A DNA stretch of 11,043 nt from Candidatus Yonathbacteria bacterium RIFCSPHIGHO2_01_FULL_51_10 (GTDB lineage: Bacteria > Patescibacteriota > Minisyncoccia > Phycocordibacterales > UBA1539_B), in assembly GCA_001823505.1 (NCBI GenBank), contig MHUS01000009.1:1-11043 (forward strand), given 5' to 3'. How positions within the stretch are numbered: position 1 is the first letter of the stretch; the number at the start of each line of letters is the position of its first letter. Shown here in pieces: positions 4,063-11,043 of the stretch. Below the pieces are notes generated by a model. That model searched no databases. It was given only the letters and a program-made list of their open reading frames with translations, and had not been told where the DNA came from. A program made the position numbers and the translations under genes.

Positions 4063-7000
4063 ATGATGCGAGAGAAGAAATATTTTGGACGATACAAGAA
4101 GCCGTTGGTCGATCTCCCCAATTTTGTCGAGCCGCAGATCGCTTCGTATAAGTGGCTCATAGAGAAAGGACTCAAAGAAGTATTTAAAGAATTTTCTCCG
4201 ATCAAGGATTACTCGGGAAAAAAGTTTGAGCTCCAATTCGTGAGCTTCGAGATCGGCAATGCGAAGTACGACGAGTTTTACGCGAAGGAAAATAAGCTCA
4301 CCTACGAAGCGCCTCTTAAGGCGCGGGTTAATCTCGTGAATCGCACGATGGGCGGCGAGAAAGAGCAGGAGATCTTCATGGCAGATTTCCCGCTCATGAC
4401 CGCGCATGGTACGTTCATCGTCAATGGTGTCGAGCGTGTCGTTGTGCCTCAGCTCGCGCGATCATCAGGTATTTTCTTCACGCTTCAGGAGCTCAAAGGC
4501 AAGCGTTGTTTCGGCGCGAAGGTCATCCCGGCCCGCGGTGCATGGGTGGAGATCGACTCAGAGCCGGACGGCGTCATTTATGTGCGCATCGACAAGAAGC
4601 GCAAATTCCCCGTAACTTCACTGTTGAGGGTTTTCGGTTTTGCCACTGACGAGGCGATCAAGAAACTGTTCGCGAAGAATGAAGAGGCGGCCAAGGCGAT
4701 CGCACTCTCGCTTGAGAAAGATCCTGCAAAAACACCCGAGGAGGCATACGTCGAGATCTACAAGCGTTTGCGCGACGGCGACATGGCAACTCCGGACAAT
4801 GCCCGGGAATTCGTAAACTCAATTTTCAACAAGGATAAGTATGACCTCTCGGAGGTTGGCCGCTTCAAGTTCAATAAGCGCTTTGGCGGCTCTGTCGCCA
4901 AAGACGGCCTTGAGGAGCATGTGTTGACCGGCGAGGACCTTGTGCATGTGGTGAGTCACATTGCCGAGCTCAACACGACACCGGGCGCAGCACCGGATGA
5001 TATTGACCACTTGGGGTCACGCCGCGTGAAGCTCGTGGGAGAAATGCTCCAGCAGAAGATCCGCGTCGGTATGACACAGATGCGGCGCAACATTCAGGAC
5101 CGCATGTCCACGATCGACACCGAGGCGTCGCTCCCGATCCAGTTCCTCTCACCGCGCCCACTCCAGGCACGCATCAAGGAATTCTTCAACACGAACCAGC
5201 TCTCGCAGTTCATGACGCAGTACAATGTGCTCGCGGAGATTGAGCACCTGCGTACCTTCTCGGCACTCGGTCCCGGAGGACTCACGCGTGAGCGTGCCGG
5301 CATTGAGGTGCGCGACGTGCACCCATCGCACTACGGCCGTCTCTGCCCGATCCAGACACCGGAAGGTCCGAACATCGGTCTCATCTTGCGCCTTGCTTCA
5401 TACGCACGGCTCAATGACTTTGGCATCATCGAAACACCCTACATCCGCGTGAAGGGTGGCAAGATCACGAAGGAGATCGTTTTTATGGATGCCCTCGAAG
5501 AAGAGAAGTATGTTATCGCCCACGCCGTAACTCACTATGACGCGGACGGCGTTATCTCCGAGGACAATGTAGAAGTGCGCATTACCGGCAAGCCGGGCAT
5601 GGCGCGCAAGGAAGACGTGCACTTCATGGACGTGGCACCGAACCAGGCGTTCTCCATCGGTACCTCAATGATCCCGTTCCTTGACCACGACGACGCGAAC
5701 CGCGCGCTTATGGGTTCCAACATGCAGAAGCAAGCAACACCATCCATCGTTCCCGAGGCGCCGATCGTTGCCACCGGTATCGAGGAGAAAGCCGCACGCG
5801 ATACAGGACGACTCGTTATCGCCACTGACGACGGTACGATCAAGAAAGTTGACGGCCGACAGATCGTCCTCGAAGACAGCAAGGGCAAAGAGCACCACTA
5901 TCCGTTGGTGAACTTCTCCCGCACGAACAGCTTTACCGCATTCCACCAGCGACCGATCATCTCGCTCGGGCAGAAGGTCAAAAAGGGCGACGTACTCGCC
6001 GACACCTCATCGTCCGATGGCGGACAGGTCGCCTTGGGTCAAAACATGCTCGTGGGCTTCATGTCATGGAACGGTGCCAACTACGAAGACGCCATTATCC
6101 TCTCTGAGCGCGTGGTCAAAGACAGCCGATTCACCTCCATCCACATGGATGAGTTCGTGGTCAATGTTCGCGACACGAAGCTTGGGCCGGAGATCACCAC
6201 GCACGACATTCCGAATGTCGGTGAAGGAAAACTCAAAGATCTCGACGAGGACGGTATCGTCCGCGTCGGTGCCGAGATCCGCGCAGGGGATATTTTGGTA
6301 GGAAAGATCACCCCGAAAGGAGAGGCAGAGCTCACTCCTGAAGAGCGCCTTCTCCGCTCCATCTTCGGAGAGAAGGCCCGTGACGTGAAAGATACGTCAC
6401 TGCGCATGGATCACGGTAAGCGCGGCCGTGTTGTGGGCGTCAAAGTATTTTCGCGCGAGCGCGGAGACAACCTTGAATCCGGCATCATCAAGCGTATTCA
6501 TATTGAAGTGGCGCAGCTCCGCAGCGTCTCCGTGGGAGACAAGCTTGCCGGACGTCACGGCAACAAGGGTGTGGTTTCGACCGTTCTTCCTGAAGAAGAT
6601 ATGCCGTACACCGAGGACGGTCGTCCGATCGATGTGATCTTGACTCCGCTCGGCGTGCCATCGCGTATGAACCTGGGACAGATCCTTGAGCTTCACTTGG
6701 GGCTTGCGGCCAACACGCTTGACTATCAGGCGGTCGTGCCGCCATTCATGGGGGCAACAGCCGATGAGATCAAGGCAGAGCTCAAGAAGTCCGGCTTTGC
6801 CGAAGACGGCAAAATGAAACTCTTTGACGGCCGCACGGGCGAGGCCTTCGAGCAGAACATCGCCGTCGGGTATATGTATATTATGAAGCTCCATCACATG
6901 GTGGAAGATAAACTCCACATGCGCTCCATCGGACCCTACTCGCTCATCACTCAGCAGCCGCTGGGAGGTAAGGCGCAGGGCGGGGGACAGCGCTTCGGAG

Positions 7001-7257
7001 AAATGGAAGTCTGGGCACTTGAAGGATACGGCGCAGCGCACGTGCTCCGCGAGATGCTCACGATCAAGTCAGACGATATCTCGGGACGTTCCGCAGCCTT
7101 TGACTCTATCGTGAAGGGTGAGAGCATCAAGGCACCGTCCATTCCTGAGTCGTTCAACGTATTGCTTTCCAACTTGCGCGGTCTCGGGCTTGATGCGGAG
7201 CTCGCCAAGGAAGATCCAAAAAGGTCCGCCGAAGACGATGAACTTATGAGCGCCTAA
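4063..7257 (+). CDS. rpoB: DNA-directed RNA polymerase subunit beta
   Basis: This is the beta subunit of RNA polymerase, forming one pincer of the clamp and part of the active site. At 1064 aa it is shorter than E. coli beta (1342 aa), lacking the large lineage inserts. Landmarks in order: the N-terminal start KKYFGRYKKPLVDLPNFVEPQ; the protrusion and lobe with NGVERVVVPQLARSSGIFF (121-139); and the rifampicin region QLSQFMTQYNVLAEIEHLR (379-397). Then come SALGPGGLTRERAG (400-413), HYGRLCPIQTPEGPNIGL (423-440), the active-site segment GDKLAGRHGNKG (825-836) with its two Lys residues, KAQGGGQRFGEMEVWALEGYGAA (about 967-989) and the C-terminal clamp SDDISGR. Several residues of the rifampicin pocket differ from E. 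coli. The start is taken as ATG 4063; ATG 4066 is equally possible, and no SD is present. rpoC follows after 12 nt. Confidence 0.98.
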   Translation: MMREKKYFGRYKKPLVDLPNFVEPQIASYKWLIEKGLKEVFKEFSPIKDYSGKKFELQFVSFEIGNAKYDEFYAKENKLTYEAPLKARVNLVNRTMGGEKEQEIFMADFPLMTAHGTFIVNGVERVVVPQLARSSGIFFTLQELKGKRCFGAKVIPARGAWVEIDSEPDGVIYVRIDKKRKFPVTSLLRVFGFATDEAIKKLFAKNEEAAKAIALSLEKDPAKTPEEAYVEIYKRLRDGDMATPDNAREFVNSIFNKDKYDLSEVGRFKFNKRFGGSVAKDGLEEHVLTGEDLVHVVSHIAELNTTPGAAPDDIDHLGSRRVKLVGEMLQQKIRVGMTQMRRNIQDRMSTIDTEASLPIQFLSPRPLQARIKEFFNTNQLSQFMTQYNVLAEIEHLRTFSALGPGGLTRERAGIEVRDVHPSHYGRLCPIQTPEGPNIGLILRLASYARLNDFGIIETPYIRVKGGKITKEIVFMDALEEEKYVIAHAVTHYDADGVISEDNVEVRITGKPGMARKEDVHFMDVAPNQAFSIGTSMIPFLDHDDANRALMGSNMQKQATPSIVPEAPIVATGIEEKAARDTGRLVIATDDGTIKKVDGRQIVLEDSKGKEHHYPLVNFSRTNSFTAFHQRPIISLGQKVKKGDVLADTSSSDGGQVALGQNMLVGFMSWNGANYEDAIILSERVVKDSRFTSIHMDEFVVNVRDTKLGPEITTHDIPNVGEGKLKDLDEDGIVRVGAEIRAGDILVGKITPKGEAELTPEERLLRSIFGEKARDVKDTSLRMDHGKRGRVVGVKVFSRERGDNLESGIIKRIHIEVAQLRSVSVGDKLAGRHGNKGVVSTVLPEEDMPYTEDGRPIDVILTPLGVPSRMNLGQILELHLGLAANTLDYQAVVPPFMGATADEIKAELKKSGFAEDGKMKLFDGRTGEAFEQNIAVGYMYIMKLHHMVEDKLHMRSIGPYSLITQQPLGGKAQGGGQRFGEMEVWALEGYGAAHVLREMLTIKSDDISGRSAAFDSIVKGESIKAPSIPESFNVLLSNLRGLGLDAELAKEDPKRSAEDDELMSA

Positions 7258-7269
7258 CTCCTGATTATC

Positions 7270-10200
7270 ATGCAACCATCCAACCGAGAACAAAAACTGG
7301 ACTTTAGCTCGATCCACCTCAAACTTGCCTCCCCGGAGCGCATCAAGGAGTGGTCCTACGGCGAGGTCATGAAGCCTGAGACGATCAACTATCGTACCCA
7401 GCGCAGCGAGCGCGGCGGCCTCTTTGATGAGCGCATCTTCGGCCCCGAGAAGGACTATGAATGTTACTGCGGTAAATATAAGCGCATTCGCTACAAGAAC
7501 ATTGTCTGTGAGAAATGCGGTGTCGAGGTCACTCGTTCCATCGTGCGCCGTGAGCGCATGGGGCATATCGAGCTCGCAACCCCGGTGGCACACATTTGGT
7601 TCCTCCGGAGCGTTCCCTCACGTATCGGGACACTTCTCAACATCCCTATCTCGAGCCTTGAGAAGGTCATTTACTTTGCCGGCTACATCGTGACCAAGGT
7701 CAACCAGCCCGAGAAGGAGCTTATCTTGAGGAAGATCGACGCTGAATACAAAACCAAAGTAAAAGGTTTGGAGAACGAAGAATCACGCGAGAAAATGCGT
7801 GAGCTCTTGGACAACGCCAAGAACGAAGTCGCGGGCATCTACGAAGGCGCGGTCATTGATGAAGTGCTCTACCACAAGTATTCACTCAAGTACGGCACGA
7901 TGTTTGAGGCCGGGATCGGTGCGGAGGCGCTCCACACGATCTTCAAGAGTCTTAACCTCGACCTTTTGATCGAAGAACTTGAGCATAACTTGGAGAAGGC
8001 CGGTGCGGCTGAGCGCACGAAGATCAACAAGCGGCTTGCCATCGCGCGTTCTATGCGTGGTGCCGGCGTGCGCCCCGAGTGGATGTTTGTCACCGTGCTT
8101 CCCGTGATCCCGCCCGCAATTCGCCCGATGGTGGCCCTTGAAGGAGGCCGCCACGCGACATCTGACGTCAACGACCTCTACCGCCGCGTTATCAACCGCA
8201 ATAACCGTTTGAAGAAACTGAAGGAGATCGGCGCGCCTGATGTCATCTTGCGCAATGAAAAGCGTATTTTGCAGGAGGCTGTGGACTCATTGATCGACAA
8301 CTCTATCCGTCGCACGCAGTCGGTCGCGCTCAATCAGTCACAGAAGCGCTCCCTCAAGTCACTCTCTGATAACCTCAAAGGCAAGCAGGGACTTTTCCGC
8401 CAAAACCTCTTGGGTAAGCGTGTGGACTACTCGGGCCGTTCTGTGATCGTCATCGGTGCTACCTTGGGTCTCAATCAGTGCGGTCTTCCCAAGCACATGG
8501 CACTTGAGCTTTTCCGTCCGTTCGTCATTTCAAAGATCCTCGAGCGCGAACTCGCGTACAACATCCGCGGCGCAGGGCGCTTGATCGATGAAGGCGCACC
8601 TGAAGTTTGGGCGATCCTCGAACAAGTGATCAAAGGAAAGCGCGTACTTCTCAACCGCGCACCAACGCTTCACCGCTTGGGCATTCAAGCATTCAACCCC
8701 GTACTCATCGAAGGGAACGCTATCCAGGTACACCCGCTCGTCTGTAAGGCATTCAATGCTGACTTCGACGGAGACCAGATGGCTGTTCATGTGCCGCTTT
8801 CCGTAGAAGCGCAAACGGAGGCTAATGAGCTCATGGCGTCGAACCGCAATCTCTTGGGTCCCGGATCCGGTGATCCGATCGTTGAGCCGCGTCTCGACAT
8901 CGTGCTTGGTTGTTACTGGATGACCAAAGTACTCGATGATGAAAAAGGTGAAGGAAAGATATTTTCTGCGCCGAATGCGGCAATCCTCGCGTACGACTTT
9001 GGCGAGGTGGGATTCCGTGCCAAGGTGAAGGTTTTAGGCACTGACGGGGCAAAGTATGGTGAGTTCAACGGGCAGGTCTTTGAGACATCCGTCGGGCGAC
9101 TCCTTTTCAACAGCGTTCTCCCTAAGGACTATCCGTACGTCAACCGTGAAATGACGGTCAAGGAGTTGGCTGCCATTGTTGACGATCTCATCAACCGCTA
9201 TGGTATCGATGCAACGCCAAAGATCCTCGACAAGATCAAGAACTTCGGCTTCAAGTACGCAACACGCTCGGGTATTACCTGGGGTATTGATGAAGTGAAG
9301 GTTCCGGTAGAGAAGAAAGAGATCGTCGCACGCGCACGCGCTGCCACCGAGATGGTCATGGAGCAATACCACGAAGGTCTACTCTCCGAAGAAGAGCGGT
9401 ATCGCAAGAACATCGAGATCTGGCAGGGAGCCCGCGGTGAGATCGAAAAGGTCATGCCCGGAACCCTTGATCCTCGTGGATCAGTATATGACATGGTCAA
9501 GTCAGGAGCCCGCGGGTCGATCTCTCAGATCGTCAACATGGCGGGAATGAAAGGACTCATCATCAACACCTCCGGACGCAGTATCGACTTCCCGATCATT
9601 CCTTCCAACAAAGAAGGGTTCTCGCCGATCGAATACTTCGTGACCACGCACGGTTCTCGTAAGGGTCTTGCTGACACGGCACTCAATACTGCAAAGGCAG
9701 GGTACCTCACACGCCGCCTCGTGGACGTTGCGCAGGATGCTATCGTTAACGCAGATGATTGTGGTGACAAAGAGGGCAAGATCGTGCGCAAAGAGAACTT
9801 GATCGGGTTTGAGATCCCCATTTCTCGCGGTGTCCGCGGGCGCGTGCTGGTCAAAGATGTGGTAACAGCCGACGGCGCCGTGCTCTACAAGAAGGGACAC
9901 TTGGTGACGAAACTCGACGCTCGTGAGATTGAGAAGGCGGGGATCGAAGAGGCGGTGGTGCGCTCGCCCCTCACCTGTAAGGCGCTGCGTGGTATCTGCC
10001 AGAAGTGTTACGGCGGAGACTTGGCACGCAACAAACTCGTCGACATCGGAGAATCTGTGGGTATTGTTGCCGCACAGGCCATCGGAGAGCCGGGGACACA
10101 GCTCACCATGCGTACCTTCCACGCGGGAGGTATCGCGGCAGTGGGTGGTGACATTACCGCAGGTCTTCCGCGCGTTGAAGAAATTTTCGAACGCCGCATT

Positions 10201-10929
10201 CCGAAGAATCCTGCCGTGGTTTGTCATGGCGATGGTGAAGTAATGGAAGTTGAGTTGCATGACCGTGAGCGCAAGATCGTCGTGCTCCCTGATGTTCCCG
10301 CTAAGGGCAAGAAGGCGGCGGCGGTGGAGTATGAACTTCCCGCATATCGCGTGCCGTTCGTGCGCGTCGGAGACCGCGTGAAGAAAGGTGAGGTCCTCAC
10401 CGACGGATCGGTGGATATCGCCGAGCTCTTTGCGCAGGGCGGCAAGGATGCGGCGGAAAACTATATCATCAACGAAGTGAGCAAGATCTACGAGCTCCAG
10501 GGAGCTATGATCGCGCGCAAGCACATCGAGATCATCGTGCGGCAAATGTTCATGCGCCGCAAGATCAAGGATGCGGGCGACACGCACTTGCCGGTAGGAC
10601 GCATTGTTGAATACGGCGAATACGCCCTCGAGAATGAGCGCGTGGAGGCCGCAGGAGGCGAGAAGGCGAAGGGGGATCAGGTGGTTCTCGGGATCTCCGA
10701 GGTTGCACTTACCACCCGCAGTTGGTTGTCAGCCGCGTCCTTCGAAAACACCACGCGTGTGTTGATCGATGCATCGCTCCGCGGTGCGAAGGATACCCTT
10801 CGTGGCCTCAAGGAGAATGTTATTATTGGTCGCCTTATTCCTGCCGGTACCGGAATGCGTCACGACATTGTTTCTGCTGAGGATTCTGCGGCAGCAAAAG
10901 AAGATACTGAAATTTCAGAGCGTGTGTAA
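7270..10929 (+). CDS. rpoC: DNA-directed RNA polymerase subunit beta'
   Basis: This is the catalytic beta' subunit of RNA polymerase, co-transcribed with rpoB. In 1219 aa the order is: N-terminal zinc ribbon with Cys 65, 67, 80 and 83 (CYCGKYK...CEKCGVEVT); the clamp helices; the switch region [13 protein letters not shown]; the catalytic loop [12 protein letters not shown] with the Mg-binding Asp 498, 500 and 502; the F-loop around 757-775; the bridge helix ARKG-like [21 protein letters not shown]; the second zinc site with Cys 831, 903, 910 and 913; and the trigger loop [11 protein letters not shown] (His 951). It ends with [15 protein letters not shown] and a short acidic tail. The large trigger-loop insert of E. 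coli is absent. About 40 extra residues lie between the zinc ribbon and the active site compared with E. coli. No SD precedes ATG 7270, which suggests translational coupling to rpoB. Confidence 0.98.
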   Translation: MQPSNREQKLDFSSIHLKLASPERIKEWSYGEVMKPETINYRTQRSERGGLFDERIFGPEKDYECYCGKYKRIRYKNIVCEKCGVEVTRSIVRRERMGHIELATPVAHIWFLRSVPSRIGTLLNIPISSLEKVIYFAGYIVTKVNQPEKELILRKIDAEYKTKVKGLENEESREKMRELLDNAKNEVAGIYEGAVIDEVLYHKYSLKYGTMFEAGIGAEALHTIFKSLNLDLLIEELEHNLEKAGAAERTKINKRLAIARSMRGAGVRPEWMFVTVLPVIPPAIRPMVALEGGRHATSDVNDLYRRVINRNNRLKKLKEIGAPDVILRNEKRILQEAVDSLIDNSIRRTQSVALNQSQKRSLKSLSDNLKGKQGLFRQNLLGKRVDYSGRSVIVIGATLGLNQCGLPKHMALELFRPFVISKILERELAYNIRGAGRLIDEGAPEVWAILEQVIKGKRVLLNRAPTLHRLGIQAFNPVLIEGNAIQVHPLVCKAFNADFDGDQMAVHVPLSVEAQTEANELMASNRNLLGPGSGDPIVEPRLDIVLGCYWMTKVLDDEKGEGKIFSAPNAAILAYDFGEVGFRAKVKVLGTDGAKYGEFNGQVFETSVGRLLFNSVLPKDYPYVNREMTVKELAAIVDDLINRYGIDATPKILDKIKNFGFKYATRSGITWGIDEVKVPVEKKEIVARARAATEMVMEQYHEGLLSEEERYRKNIEIWQGARGEIEKVMPGTLDPRGSVYDMVKSGARGSISQIVNMAGMKGLIINTSGRSIDFPIIPSNKEGFSPIEYFVTTHGSRKGLADTALNTAKAGYLTRRLVDVAQDAIVNADDCGDKEGKIVRKENLIGFEIPISRGVRGRVLVKDVVTADGAVLYKKGHLVTKLDAREIEKAGIEEAVVRSPLTCKALRGICQKCYGGDLARNKLVDIGESVGIVAAQAIGEPGTQLTMRTFHAGGIAAVGGDITAGLPRVEEIFERRIPKNPAVVCHGDGEVMEVELHDRERKIVVLPDVPAKGKKAAAVEYELPAYRVPFVRVGDRVKKGEVLTDGSVDIAELFAQGGKDAAENYIINEVSKIYELQGAMIARKHIEIIVRQMFMRRKIKDAGDTHLPVGRIVEYGEYALENERVEAAGGEKAKGDQVVLGISEVALTTRSWLSAASFENTTRVLIDASLRGAKDTLRGLKENVIIGRLIPAGTGMRHDIVSAEDSAAAKEDTEISERV

Positions 10930-10968
10930 CGGTTCCTTAGTACGGGCGGGCGTTTTTCCTCACTTGCC

Positions 10969-11043
10969 ATGTCTCACGTAACGGAACAGATCAAAGCGCG
11001 TCTTTCTATCGCCGATGTGGTCGGCGGGTATGTTCGACTTGAG
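10969..11043 (+). CDS. dnaG: DNA primase, N-terminal fragment
   Basis: The frame from ATG 10969 stays open to the window end, giving 25 residues: MSHVTEQIKARLSIADVVG, then GYVRLE. This is the typical start of bacterial DnaG, in which a helix EqIkxRxxIxDVVxxYVxL precedes the CHC2 zinc-binding domain; the zinc domain lies outside the window. DnaG makes the RNA primers for DNA replication. The gap to rpoC is 39 nt, with neither a clear terminator nor an SD, so it probably belongs to the rpoBC transcript. That would be an unusual partner, since dnaG is classically linked to rpsU and rpoD. The call rests on the first 25 residues only. Confidence 0.85.
   Translation, partial: MSHVTEQIKARLSIADVVGGYVRLE

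Noticed and set aside
3814..4407. 197-codon minus-strand frame across the rpoB leader and start
   Set aside because: About half is antisense to conserved rpoB, no promoter or SD was seen for it, and the peptide resembles no family.
9502..10587. 361-codon open frame on the minus strand inside rpoC
   Set aside because: It is an antisense shadow of the highly conserved beta' coding sequence. The + strand product has all polymerase motifs, and the reverse product shows no recognisable domain.
10931..10968. Possible terminator between rpoC and dnaG
   Set aside because: There is a run of five T residues after a GC-rich stretch, but only a 3-bp stem can be drawn, so it is not supported.
1..11043. 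CRISPR arrays, insertion sequences, rRNA genes or recoded stop codons
   Set aside because: No spaced direct repeats, transposase frames or rRNA sequences were seen, and all core genes end at ordinary stops, including TGA for tatC.

Overview
This window looks like a chromosomal core-gene region of a Candidate Phyla Radiation bacterium (Patescibacteria, probably Parcubacteria-like). The basis is mixed. Every core protein is shorter than its E. coli counterpart (RpoB 1064 aa, TrmD 228 aa). A small Thr/Ser-rich surface protein of a style common in Parcubacteria is present. Gene spacing is tight and most starts lack a Shine-Dalgarno (SD) sequence. TGA is used as an ordinary stop (tatC ends in TGA), which argues against the code-25 lineages. 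The exact lineage cannot be fixed by eye.

Layout, all genes on the + strand: the 3' end of a gene with a peptidoglycan-binding domain (1-105); a small exported Thr/Ser-rich protein and tatC (167-1284); rpsP (1316-1693); khpA and trmD (1812-2948); an unrecognised 159-aa protein (3031-3510) with its own promoter, the only strong SD in the window and two successive terminators; a 552-nt gene-free stretch (3511-4062); rpoB and rpoC (4063-10929); and the first 25 codons of dnaG (10969 to the window end).

The rpsP-khpA-trmD order is the familiar ribosomal protein S16 / tRNA m1G37 methyltransferase neighbourhood. However, rimM, which normally sits between khpA and trmD, is missing. In its place lies a 118-nt element bounded by a perfect 15-bp inverted repeat. 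rplS, the usual gene after trmD, is also absent. Good sigma-70-like promoters can be read before the 103-aa gene, rpsP, khpA, the orphan gene and rpoB. Two of them begin inside the stop codon of the preceding gene, and the rpsP promoter is placed so that its mRNA should be leaderless.

The strongest candidate for something undescribed is the rpoBC leader. The predicted start site near 3760 leaves about 300 nt before the rpoB ATG. Its last third folds by eye into three consecutive hairpins (3945-3987, 3990-4009, 4011-4045), the first with 17 pairs in 43 nt. Other points worth attention are a TrmD that lacks the expected catalytic Asp, an RpoB rifampicin pocket with naturally changed residues, a divergent RpoC F-loop, and the inverted-repeat element before trmD.
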